Source: an uncultured Chloroflexota bacterium
Lineage (GTDB): Bacteria; Chloroflexota; Dehalococcoidia; CAUJGQ01
Assembly (NCBI GenBank): GCA_937879875.1
Contig: CALFMN010000252.1
Location: 1 to 21,777, forward strand
DNA length: 21,777 nt
Direction: 5' to 3'
Part shown: positions 13,903 to 20,956 of the stretch, piece after piece
Numbering within the stretch: the stretch's first letter is position 1
Layout of the letters: each line of letters starts with the position of its first letter
Made by a program: the position numbers and the translations under genes
The notes under the pieces: model-generated
The model's input: the letters and a program-made list of their open reading frames with translations, nothing else
What the model was told of the DNA's origin: nothing
Databases searched by the model: none

Positions 13903-14688
13903 ATGGCGATCGGTCAGCCAACGGACGCAGAGGACTACTACGAGACCCTGCAGGTCAGCCCGCGCGCGGATGCCGAGGTCATCGAAGCGGCCTACCGCGT
14001 GCTGGCGCGGCGCTTCCACCCGGATCTGAATCCCTCGCCCGCGGCCACGGCGCGGATGGCGCGCCTCAACGCCGCCTGGGAGACGCTGGGCGACGCGCGG
14101 CGGCGCAGCGCCTACGATCGCGAGCGGCGCGCCGCGCACACCGCGCTTCAGCCTCAGACCGTCTCGACGCCCGCGGGCACGGCGCCGCCGGCCGAGGGCG
14201 GGCGTAGCGCGGCGCCAGGCACGGCGGGCGATGCCGCTGACCGGCCGCGCCTGCGCGTCGAGCCGGCGGCGCTGCGCTTCGGTCCGCTGCCACGCGGCGC
14301 ACGCGCGGCCGGCTTCGCCGCGGTGCTGACGGAGCCGCCCGGTATTCGCGTGCAGACGGCCGTGGCGGAGGGCGCGGGCTGGCTGGCGGCGGGGCCGCCG
14401 CTGCTGGAAGGGCTGGAGAAGGAGCAGATCGGCGTGGCGGTGGGCACGCAGCGGCTGGCGCCGGGCAGCTACCGCGGCGCCGTGGCGCTGCGCACGAGCT
14501 GGGAAACGGTGTTGCTGCCGGTGGAGCTGAGCGTGCGCCGCGCATCGCCGCTGTTCGCACTGCGCACATTCCTGCGGGAAGGTCCCGGCGAGGGCGGCTG
14601 GCGCGGCGGTGCCGGAGCGCTGCTGCTGTCGTTGCTGGTACTGTTGATCATCGTCGTCGGACTGGGCGTATTGGCGCTGGGGCGGTAG
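13903..14688 (+). CDS. J-domain protein with BACON-like domain and C-terminal membrane anchor
   Basis: A 261-residue protein. Residues 10-76 are a J domain (DYYETLQVSP, then RRFHPDLN with H39-P40-D41, then LNAAWETLGDARRRSAYDRE), which stimulates DnaK ATPase. An Ala/Pro/Gly-rich linker (80-112) leads to residues 116-212, a predicted beta sandwich with RLRVEPAALRFGPLPRGA, AGWLAAGPP and LAPGSYRGAVAL, the pattern of BACON-type Ig-like domains. Residues 237-259 are a membrane helix ending one residue before the C-terminus. There is no DnaJ zinc finger or CTD, so it is not a general DnaJ. ATG 13903 is preferred because the J domain then starts normally; ATG 13861 would add 14 residues that overlap a -10-like TACGCT. 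A parS-like site lies 12 bases after the stop. Confidence 0.8.
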   Translation: MAIGQPTDAEDYYETLQVSPRADAEVIEAAYRVLARRFHPDLNPSPAATARMARLNAAWETLGDARRRSAYDRERRAAHTALQPQTVSTPAGTAPPAEGGRSAAPGTAGDAADRPRLRVEPAALRFGPLPRGARAAGFAAVLTEPPGIRVQTAVAEGAGWLAAGPPLLEGLEKEQIGVAVGTQRLAPGSYRGAVALRTSWETVLLPVELSVRRASPLFALRTFLREGPGEGGWRGGAGALLLSLLVLLIIVVGLGVLALGR

Positions 14689-14700
14689 GCCTCCTCGCGC

Positions 14701-14716
14701 CGTTTCACGTGAAACA
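14701..14716. promoter_or_regulatory. parS-like ParB/Spo0J binding site
   Basis: CGTTTCACGTGAAACA matches the bacterial parS consensus TGTTTCACGTGAAACA at 15 of 16 positions; the inner 14 bases (14702-14715) are a perfect palindrome. Known role of such sites: ParB loads here and spreads, recruiting SMC and the ParA segregation machinery. It sits in an intergenic region after the J-domain gene, and parS sites cluster near replication origins. No parA, parB or dnaA is in the window. Confidence 0.8.
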
Positions 14717-14725
14717 CCCGGACGC

Positions 14726-14745
14726 TGCTCCTGTTCCGCGGAGCA
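14726..14745 (+). terminator. Short hairpin after the J-domain gene
   Basis: TGCTCC (14726-14731) pairs with GGAGCA (14740-14745), loop of eight bases, 37 bases past the J-domain stop. There is no T run. It is the only stem in a position to end that transcript before the ABC locus. Confidence 0.25.
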
Positions 14746-14756
14746 AGCCCGAACCA

Positions 14757-14855
14757 TCGGTATACCGACCCAATGCCGGCACGGTGCTGGTATGCCAGCG
14801 GCCTTCCGGATGTGCGTCCCTCGTCCAGCCAGACCCTCGCCGCTCCGGTACACCG
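14757..14855. promoter_or_regulatory. Cluster of CGGTATACCG-like palindromes upstream of the ABC locus (candidate operators)
   Basis: Three related palindromes lie in 99 bases: TCGGTATACCGA (14757-14768, perfect), TGGTATGCCA (14788-14797, one mismatch to symmetry) and CGGTACACCG (14846-14855, one mismatch). The first two are centred exactly 30 bases apart, about three helical turns. A half site CGGTAT occurs at 14901-14906. GGTATACC-centred palindromes are bound by FadR-subfamily GntR regulators such as UxuR, so a sugar-responsive regulator is plausible; none is encoded here. Similar CGGTATACTG also occurs at 3968-3977, so chance cannot be excluded. The rest of the 482-base spacer before the permease start holds only the candidate promoter at 14920-14951 and a 13-base palindrome CGATCTCAGATCG at 15109-15121. 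Confidence 0.45.
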
Positions 14856-14919
14856 CGACACGGGCGGCGTCCTTGCGCCGATCCGTCCTGCCGCGCGGTT
14901 CGGTATTAGATTGCTGCTC

Positions 14920-14951
14920 TTGACTCGAATCGCGGGAGGACACAGTATAGG
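14920..14951 (+). promoter_or_regulatory. Candidate promoter of the ABC transporter locus
   Basis: TTGACT (14920-14925) is followed after 20 bases by TATAGG (14946-14951). The -35 is a good match, while the spacer is longer than the usual 17. It lies downstream of the palindrome cluster and would leave a leader of about 210 bases before the GTG at 15171. Confidence 0.35.
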
Positions 14952-15170
14952 GCAGATTTTCGTCACCACGCCGACGCGCGACGGCAGCCTCCGGCGCCGT
15001 ACCCAGCGTGGCAAGAACCCTGCCGGCCGCTGGAGCCGCCAGGCGTGCGCCACGCGCCTGCACCCTCCGTTGACCGGCTGACCGGCCGGCAGCCTGCCTC
15101 GGGCAGCCCGATCTCAGATCGCAGCCGCTGCCGCGCGAACCAGGGCCGGCAGGTATGGGAGGCTCCAGAC

Positions 15171-16124
15171 GTGTCGCTGACCCGAACACCCGCGGCCGCA
15201 GAGGCTGCCGCCGTCGCCGTCGCTCCGCAGCGAGAGGCCGGCCGCATGCGGCGCATGGTCCGCGGCGAGGCCGCCTTCGGCTATCTGCTGATGGCGCCCG
15301 TGATCATCTATCTCGCGCTGCTCCTGCTCTACCCGTTGCTGCTCTCAGTCTGGTTCAGTCTGACCGACGCCTCGACCGGCCAGCCATTCGGCAGCTGGGT
15401 CGGCCTGAAGAACTTTACCGACGTCTGGTCGAACGAAACCTTCCGCCTGGCGCTGCGCAACTCGTTCATCTTCACTTTCGGCTCGGAGATCGGCAAAGCG
15501 ATCCTCGGCACGGTGCTCGCCTTCTTGTTGCTGCGCCGCTTCCGCGGCAAGAAGGTGCTGCGCGCCCTGCTGGTGCTGCCCTGGACGGTGCCCGTGGCAC
15601 TGACCACGCTCGGCTGGCTGCTGCTGTTCGACCCGACATTCAGCATGCTGAACCGCACCACCAGCGCGATCGGCTTCCCCTACCATCCGAACTGGCTGGG
15701 CGAACCGGTGCCGGCGATGATCGCGATCATGATGGCGAACATCTGGCGCGGCTTCCCCTTTTCTGCCATCATCCTGCTCGCCGGTCTGACCTCCGTGCCG
15801 CCCGAGATTCTCGAATCGGCCGCGCTCGACGGCTGCGGCTTCCTGCGCCGTTTCCACTACATCATCGTGCCGATGATCGCGCCGATCCTGTTCATCGGCC
15901 TGCTGTTCGACCTCGTTTTCAGCTTCACCGATCTGAGCGTGGTCTATCTGCTGACCAGAGGCGGGCCGGAGAATACCACACACATCCTGCCCGAGCTTGC
16001 CTACCAGAACGGCATTCAGGGCGGCGACTTGGCTCAGGGGGCAGCGATCTCGCTGTTTATGCTGCCGGTGTTCGTCGTCGCCTGTGTGATTATGCTGCGC
16101 ATCCTGCGCCGGCGGGAGATCTGA
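15171..16124 (+). CDS. Carbohydrate ABC transporter permease, MalF/UgpA type
   Basis: A 317-residue inner-membrane subunit of a type I ABC importer. An N-terminal tail of about 32 residues leads to about six hydrophobic helices starting near residue 35. The cytoplasmic coupling (EAA) loop is PPEILESAALDGCGFLRRF (210-228), with the conserved Ala and Asp-Gly. The late segment LTRGGPENTTHILPELAY is typical of the MalF/UgpA side of sugar permeases. The start is GTG 15171, with GGGAGG (15157-15162) eight bases before; a longer in-frame reading from 15045 would include leader sequence and is rejected. The next permease starts 2 bases after the stop, so the two are surely co-transcribed. The substrate is unknown. 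No ATPase is encoded in the window. Confidence 0.9.
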   Translation: MSLTRTPAAAEAAAVAVAPQREAGRMRRMVRGEAAFGYLLMAPVIIYLALLLLYPLLLSVWFSLTDASTGQPFGSWVGLKNFTDVWSNETFRLALRNSFIFTFGSEIGKAILGTVLAFLLLRRFRGKKVLRALLVLPWTVPVALTTLGWLLLFDPTFSMLNRTTSAIGFPYHPNWLGEPVPAMIAIMMANIWRGFPFSAIILLAGLTSVPPEILESAALDGCGFLRRFHYIIVPMIAPILFIGLLFDLVFSFTDLSVVYLLTRGGPENTTHILPELAYQNGIQGGDLAQGAAISLFMLPVFVVACVIMLRILRRREI

Positions 16125-16126
16125 TC

Positions 16127-17026
16127 ATGGCCAGCAAAGCCTTCGAGGTCTCGGCCCCGGCGCGGGCGCAGGAGCGCAGCCCGTGGCTCACGCGCGCCCG
16201 CAAGGAGTCGATCGTCACCTGGGTGGGGCTGGCGTTCTTCTTGATCATCGCGCTGTTTCCGATCGTGATCATGCTGGTGACCTCGTTTAAGCAGGCCGGC
16301 GACCTGATCAGCGTGCAGACGCCGCCGCTCTGGTTCCACAAGTGGCCGACGTTCGCGCACTACACCTATCTCTTCAAGCAAACCAAGTTCTTGACCTGGG
16401 CGTGGAACACGATCGTGATCTCGTTCTTCACGGTCGTGATTACGCTGATCCTGGCCGTGCCCGCGGCCTACGCGCTGGCGCGGCTGCACTTTCCCAACGC
16501 CGAAAACTTCGGCATCGGCATTTTCCTCACCTATCTGGTGCCGCCTGCGCTGCTCTTCCTGCCGCTGACGATCATCCTCTCGCGCTACGTGAACCTGATC
16601 GACACGAAATGGGCACTGGTGGTCGTCTATCCGACCTTCACCACACCGTTCTGCGTCTGGCTGCTGATGGGCTTCTTCAAGACAATTCCCATCGAAGTCG
16701 AGGAGGCGGCGCGGGTGGACGGCTGCTCACGCCTGCAGGCGATCCTGCGCGTGGTCTTGCCGCTCAGCATTCCCGGTCTGCTCACCGTGGCGATCTTCGC
16801 CTTCACGCTGGGCATGCAGGAGTACATCTACGCGCTGACCTTCATCTCGAACTCGCTGGAGAAGCCGGTCACGATCGGCGTCACCAGCGACCTGATCCGC
16901 GGTGACGAGTACTTTTGGGGCGAGCTGATGGCCGGGGCGCTGTTGGCCGGCATTCCGGTCGCGATTCTGTATAACTTCTTTCTCGACCATTTCGTGGAGG
17001 GCATCAGCCAGGGCGCGATCAAGTAG
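16127..17026 (+). CDS. Carbohydrate ABC transporter permease, MalG/UgpE type
   Basis: The partner permease, 299 residues, with about six membrane helices from residue 30. The coupling loop is IPIEVEEAARVDGCSRLQA (187-205), with the canonical E-A-A and D-G. The YALARLHFP segment (115-123) before the third helix pair is typical of MalG-side proteins. The ATG lies 2 bases after the upstream stop, with GGGAG (16114-16118) eight bases before it. This subunit and the previous one would form the usual heterodimeric channel, to be powered by an ATPase encoded elsewhere (shared MsmX/UgpC-type ATPases are common in such systems). A strong hairpin begins at its stop codon. Confidence 0.9.
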   Translation: MASKAFEVSAPARAQERSPWLTRARKESIVTWVGLAFFLIIALFPIVIMLVTSFKQAGDLISVQTPPLWFHKWPTFAHYTYLFKQTKFLTWAWNTIVISFFTVVITLILAVPAAYALARLHFPNAENFGIGIFLTYLVPPALLFLPLTIILSRYVNLIDTKWALVVVYPTFTTPFCVWLLMGFFKTIPIEVEEAARVDGCSRLQAILRVVLPLSIPGLLTVAIFAFTLGMQEYIYALTFISNSLEKPVTIGVTSDLIRGDEYFWGELMAGALLAGIPVAILYNFFLDHFVEGISQGAIK

Positions 17027-17059
17027 CGCCGTGCGCAAAACCGGCACGGCGCACGGCGC
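17026..17059 (+). other. Hairpin with duplicated 3' arm between permease and binding-protein genes
   Basis: GCGCCGTGC (17026-17034, starting at the last base of the stop codon) can pair with GCACGGCGC at 17044-17052 or with a second, overlapping copy at 17051-17059. The two 9-bp stems exclude each other. The loop of the first is GCAAAACCG. It lies in the 155-base gap before the binding-protein gene. An intercistronic stem that trims or stabilises mRNA to raise binding-protein output is common in ABC operons. The rest of the gap shows no feature except the binding-protein ribosome site. Confidence 0.55.
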
Positions 17060-17181
17060 CCTGCGCCGCGTCCGCAGCCGGATCAGCAGACCGGCAAACG
17101 CACCACGGCGATTGGCGCCGGCGCATGGTATGGCCGTTCAGCCGCACTTGAATGCGGCGTGACGATGCGAGGAGGCAGATC

Positions 17182-18693
17182 ATGGCAGATGATCCCGCGG
17201 AGATCCGTGCCGACGCTGCTCCGGAAGTGGAAGCCGTGCCGGCGCCCTCGCCAGCGCTGCCCGAGCCGGCCGTTGCGCTCGGCGGCAGGCTCGATCGGCG
17301 CCTGCTGCTGAAAGGGCTGAGCGCCGGGCTGGCGGGTGTCGGGCTGGCGCCGCTGCTGGCAGCGTGCAGCAGCAGCAACAACGCGAAGGTCACGAAGGCG
17401 CCGGTTGGCAATGAGCCCGCCGGCGGTACGCCGGCGGTCGTCATCTCGAAGGGCGCCTCGCTTTCGATCCTGATGTGGAATCATTTCGTGCCGGCCTTCG
17501 ACACCTACTTCGACAAATACGCCTCTGACTGGGGCAAGACGAACAACGTCAACGTGCGCGTGGATCACGTCGACATCGCGCAGTTGCCTGGCCGCCTCGC
17601 CGCAGAGGCGGCTGCCGGCCGAGGGCATGATCTCTTCGCCTTCGCCGCGCAGATCCAGACACGCCGCTACCAGAACCGACTCGTGGACATGACGCCGCTG
17701 ATGGAGCCGATGATCAAGGCCTACGGCGACGTGATTCCGATCGGCAAGGCGACATCATTCATCGATGGCAAGTGGCTGGGTTTGCCGCACTTCAACGTGA
17801 TCATCCCGCCACTGGTCCGCACTGACCTGCTGAAGGACAATGGCCTGAAAACGCCCGAAACCTGGGACGATGTCATGGCCGCGGGCAAGGTGCTCAAACC
17901 AAAAAACCATGCCGCGGGCCTTGCGATCTCGCACTGCAACGACGCGAACCACAACTGGCGCGCGATCATGTGGTCGTTCGGCGCCAGTGAAGTGCAGCAG
18001 GACGGCAAGACGCTGGCGCTCGACACGCAGGAGATGAAGGACTTCCTGACCTGGGCGAAGCAGTTCCAGGCCGAGGCCAACTCCGACGAGGTCTACGCCT
18101 GGGGTGACGTCTCAGACAATCAGTACCTCGGCTCCGGCACGGGTTTCTTCATCCACGACGCGATCAGTGCATTGCGCAGCCTGCAGGGCAAGAACGATCA
18201 GTTGTACAACAACATCGCCATTCTGCCCGAGATGAAAGGGCCGAAGGCGCAGCTCTCGATGCCGGACCCGCAGGTCTTCGCGATCTGGAACTTCACGCCG
18301 AAGGCCAATGCGGAGGCGGCATCGTCCTTTCTTTGGACGTATATGAACAACTGGAAAGCGAACTTCATCGCCTCAACCGGCTACAATATGCCGATGTTCG
18401 CCAACCAGTTGGTGAAGCCGATGCCGGTGCTGAGCGAAGACCCGAAGTTTGTGGTCATGCAAGACTATCAGGGCGCGTTGCTGCAAACCTACGGCTATCC
18501 CGGTCCGCAGACGCCGGCGTCAGAAGACGTGCTTGCGCAGTACATCATTCCCGACATGATCGGCAAGTTGAAGGGTAGCGGCACGGTAGAAGACGCTCTC
18601 AAGTTCGCCAGGGACCAGATTGCGCCGATCTATGCCAAGAACTACAAGTCCAACCTGACCCCTGCCCCGAACGTGACCGCGATTCCGAAGTAA
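17182..18693 (+). CDS. Extracellular sugar-binding lipoprotein of an ABC importer (SBP family 1-like), Tat-type signal
   Basis: A 503-residue substrate-binding protein. A 36-residue acidic, Pro/Ala-rich N-terminal tail precedes DRRLLLKGL, where R39-R40-L-L-L-K44 fits a twin-arginine (Tat) motif. A hydrophobic stretch follows, then the lipobox LLAAC with C62 as the lipid-bearing cysteine and a Ser/Asn-rich linker. The mature part has SILMWNHFVPAFD, DLFAFAAQIQTRRY, WDDVMAAGKVL and FFIHDAISALRSL, as in carbohydrate-binding cluster 1 proteins, though it is longer than most. ATG 17182 has a strong AGGAGG (17170-17175) six bases before; the ATG at 17152 lies upstream of that site and is rejected. 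Unfused permeases lie upstream and a fused pair downstream, so this protein could feed either channel. The sugar is unknown. Confidence 0.9.
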   Translation: MADDPAEIRADAAPEVEAVPAPSPALPEPAVALGGRLDRRLLLKGLSAGLAGVGLAPLLAACSSSNNAKVTKAPVGNEPAGGTPAVVISKGASLSILMWNHFVPAFDTYFDKYASDWGKTNNVNVRVDHVDIAQLPGRLAAEAAAGRGHDLFAFAAQIQTRRYQNRLVDMTPLMEPMIKAYGDVIPIGKATSFIDGKWLGLPHFNVIIPPLVRTDLLKDNGLKTPETWDDVMAAGKVLKPKNHAAGLAISHCNDANHNWRAIMWSFGASEVQQDGKTLALDTQEMKDFLTWAKQFQAEANSDEVYAWGDVSDNQYLGSGTGFFIHDAISALRSLQGKNDQLYNNIAILPEMKGPKAQLSMPDPQVFAIWNFTPKANAEAASSFLWTYMNNWKANFIASTGYNMPMFANQLVKPMPVLSEDPKFVVMQDYQGALLQTYGYPGPQTPASEDVLAQYIIPDMIGKLKGSGTVEDALKFARDQIAPIYAKNYKSNLTPAPNVTAIPK

Positions 18694-18725
18694 GCACAGC
18701 GACCACGCTGGAACCATGCCGAGCG

Positions 18726-18759
18726 CGGGGGCAGTGGAGTGCCGTTGCCCCCGTGCCCC
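18726..18759 (+). other. Hairpin with alternative 3' arms between binding-protein and fused-permease genes
   Basis: CGGGGGCA (18726-18733) pairs with TGCCCCCG (18746-18753), 8 bp. A second TGCCCC at 18754-18759 offers a competing shorter stem. It sits in the 102-base gap after the binding-protein stop. The layout (one 5' arm, two adjacent 3' arms) repeats that of 17026-17059 with unrelated sequence. Confidence 0.5.
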
Positions 18760-18795
18760 TGCGATGGAGGCAGGTGAACCTCACGTGACCGATCG

Positions 18796-20709
18796 ATGAT
18801 CGCGGCGCCATCGCACCAGCGCTCTGCACCACGCCCGCGTCGCTTCTTGGCCGGCGTGCAGCAGGCGCTGCCTGGCTGGCTGCGGCGCAATCTGGCTGCC
18901 TATCTGCTGTTGCTGCCGGCGTGCGTGCTGGTCTTCGGGCTGATCGTCTATCCGCTGCTGTACACGGTCTGGTTGAGCTTCACCAGCAGCCAGGATTTCA
19001 ACGGCCCCGGCGCCTTCAACGGCCTCGCCAACTACCGCGACGTGCTGAGCGACGACGCCTTCTGGGCAGCCGTGCGCAACACGGTTGTGCTTACCGCGAT
19101 CACGATCCTGGCCGAGGTGGCGCTGGCCGTGGCAACGGCGCTGCTGCTCTGGTGGCGCTTCTGGGGCCGCTCGCTCATCTTCCTGGTCGTGTTCGTGCCC
19201 TGGGTGTTTCCGGCCGCCTTCTCCGGCTTCGCCTGGATGATTTTGCTGAAGCCGCCGTTCCATACCTTTTACACGCTGGAAGCCGTGCGGGTGAAGGACA
19301 CGGTGGAAGGGCTGTTCGGGCCAAGCGCCTACTATTTCACCACCATCGTCATCTTCAACGTCTGGCGCTGCTCGTCGTTTGTCGCCGTCTTCCTGCTGGC
19401 CGGGCTGAACGGCATTCCGCGCGAGCTGCTGGAGTACGCGAAGCTGGAGTCGGGCTCGGCCTGGCAGCGCTTCCGCCTGGTGATCGCGCCGCTGGTGCGC
19501 CGCTATCTCGTGCTGGCCGTGCTCACCTCGATCGTGATCACCTTCATGGACTACACGATCGTCTACGTGCAGACGGGCGGGCTGATCTTCCAGCCGCTGC
19601 TGGGCACGCTGGCCTATCGCACGGGCATCGAGCACGGCCAGACCGGGCTGGGTGCGGCGATCAACGTGCTGCAGTTTCCGTTCGTGGCCGCGTTGCTGTT
19701 TTTCGCCTTCCGTTTCTTCGAACGCGAGCCGAAAGCCCGCGTGCCCGATCGTGCCGTCGTTCCGCTGCAACTGCAACCGTCGCACCTGGCACGATTGCGT
19801 GTGGAGGGAACCGCGTCACCCGCTGCTCTGCCCGCGGCCACGAAGCCTGAGCGGCGCGGTCGCTCGCGCGGCACCGCGTACTTCCGGCTGCGGCGCGCGA
19901 TCCTGGTCACGCTGGGCAGCATCGCAGTGCTTGCCCTCTCCGTGTTTCATATCCTGCCGATCTACTGGACGCTGATTTCGTCGATTCGCCCGCTCACGGA
20001 GAACACCGACTCGAACCCCTTCTGGGCGCGTCACCCCAGCCTGGACGGCTTCACCGAGCCGCTCAAAGATCGCGCCTTCTGGACCTGGATGCAGAACACG
20101 GCGGTCGTCTTCGGCGTCGCCCTGATCGTGGCGCTGATCGTCAGCCTGCTGGCCGGCTACGCGCTGGCGCGGCTGCGTCCGCCCGGCGCCCGCTGGACCG
20201 CGCGCCTTCTGTTCGCCAGCTACTTCGTGCCGCAGATCGCGGTGCTGGTGCCGGTCTATCAGATCTTCATCTGGCTGGGCATCTCGGACACGTTTCTGGC
20301 CGTGATTCTGCTCTACGAGACGCTGACCGTGCCGTTCTGCACCTGGCTGTTCTATACGCACTTCACGGCGCTCTCGCCGGACACCGAGGAGGCGGCGCTG
20401 CTGGATGGCACGCGCGTGCAGGCCTTTCTGCATATGACGCTGCGTATGAGCTGGCCCGTGATCGTGGCGGCGGGCGTGTTCTCCATCGGCATGATGGCGT
20501 CGGACCTGCTCTACGCCGGCACGTTCCTGATTCACCATAACCAGCAGACGGTGACGGTTGGGCTGGCGATAATCTCGCTCGACCTGGGCGAGTTCACCCA
20601 GGCGACGGGCGCAATCGGCATCGCCGCGCTGCCGATCGTGCTCGTCTGCCTGCTGTTCGCACCGAGCTACGTGCGCGGCCTGACGATGGCGATGGACGAG
20701 GGGGCGTAG
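18796..20709 (+). CDS. Fused ABC transporter permease (MalF-type half joined to MalG-type half)
   Basis: One 637-residue chain holding two complete permease domains. Residues 33-310 form a MalF-like half with about six helices and a coupling loop at 208-228 (PRELLEYAKLESGSAWQRF). Residues 311-362 are a hydrophilic, basic linker (TKPERRGRSRGT). Residues 366-625 are a MalG-like half with YALARLRPPG (455-464) and coupling loop DTEEAALLDGTRVQAF (529-544). Six helices in the first half keep both termini and the linker in the cytoplasm, so the fusion is topologically sound. The first coupling loop is degenerate: AKLES replaces the usual AALDG. ATG 18796 is the first in-frame start; its ribosome site is weak (GGAGG lies 26 bases upstream). 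The frame is open throughout, so this is not a sequencing-error join of two genes with a lost stop nearby. Confidence 0.9.
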   Translation: MIAAPSHQRSAPRPRRFLAGVQQALPGWLRRNLAAYLLLLPACVLVFGLIVYPLLYTVWLSFTSSQDFNGPGAFNGLANYRDVLSDDAFWAAVRNTVVLTAITILAEVALAVATALLLWWRFWGRSLIFLVVFVPWVFPAAFSGFAWMILLKPPFHTFYTLEAVRVKDTVEGLFGPSAYYFTTIVIFNVWRCSSFVAVFLLAGLNGIPRELLEYAKLESGSAWQRFRLVIAPLVRRYLVLAVLTSIVITFMDYTIVYVQTGGLIFQPLLGTLAYRTGIEHGQTGLGAAINVLQFPFVAALLFFAFRFFEREPKARVPDRAVVPLQLQPSHLARLRVEGTASPAALPAATKPERRGRSRGTAYFRLRRAILVTLGSIAVLALSVFHILPIYWTLISSIRPLTENTDSNPFWARHPSLDGFTEPLKDRAFWTWMQNTAVVFGVALIVALIVSLLAGYALARLRPPGARWTARLLFASYFVPQIAVLVPVYQIFIWLGISDTFLAVILLYETLTVPFCTWLFYTHFTALSPDTEEAALLDGTRVQAFLHMTLRMSWPVIVAAGVFSIGMMASDLLYAGTFLIHHNQQTVTVGLAIISLDLGEFTQATGAIGIAALPIVLVCLLFAPSYVRGLTMAMDEGA

Positions 20710-20755
20710 CGGCGTGGCCCCCTATCCCCCGGCTGTGTAAGATCTGCGATGCAGG

Positions 20756-20927
20756 TTCCCCCAATACCAGGGGAAAGGGGCGATCCGAGAGGGCGCCGGG
20801 TTACCCGTGACGATCCAAGAACGCGCACACCGCAGCAGGGTTAACCGCGGCGGCCACGGAATGCTCATAGCTGGATCGTCTCCTTCCCCTATTATTGGGG
20901 GAAGGAGACAGGAGAGGATGAGGGCCG
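20756..20927. repeat. Repeat family B, copy B3 (inverted relative to B1)
   Basis: The right end GGATGAGGGCCG (20916-20927) is the exact inverse of the left end of B1, and identity runs for 34 bases. It holds a 12-bp hairpin (20878-20889 / 20898-20909, GTCTCCTTCCCC), GGATCGTCTCCTTCCC (20873-20888), the central GGTTAACC (20839-20846), and at the left a second, weaker hairpin unit TTCCCC / GGGGAA (20756-20761 / 20770-20775) followed by GGGGCGATCC. The outer left inverted end is lost. It lies between the fused permease and the B3/B4 gene. Confidence 0.8.
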
Positions 20928-20956
20928 AAAGCCGCGGCACGGCGGCCATCCCCGCG

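Noticed and set aside
15045..15170. N-terminal extension of the first permease (42 extra residues)
   Set aside because: The stretch is hydrophilic leader without family match, and GGGAGG lies just before the GTG at 15171.
14689..15170. Riboswitch or small protein gene in the long spacer before the ABC locus
   Set aside because: Short frames there look random, and I saw no aptamer-like conserved core; only the parS site, palindromes and a promoter candidate are supported.
13864..15189. Open frame of 441 codons antisense to the J-domain gene and the ABC leader
   Set aside because: Covers a real gene and the parS/operator region; Arg/Ala/Gln-rich with no motif.
18777..18792. Second parS candidate around TCACGTGA (18781-18788) just before the fused-permease start
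   Set aside because: Only the inner 8 bases match; the outer positions bring it to about 9 of 16, which is too weak beside the 14701 site.
18781..19785. Open frame of 334 codons antisense to the fused permease
   Set aside because: The plus strand encodes clear membrane helices and a coupling loop; the antisense is Gln/Glu/Arg/His-rich shadow.
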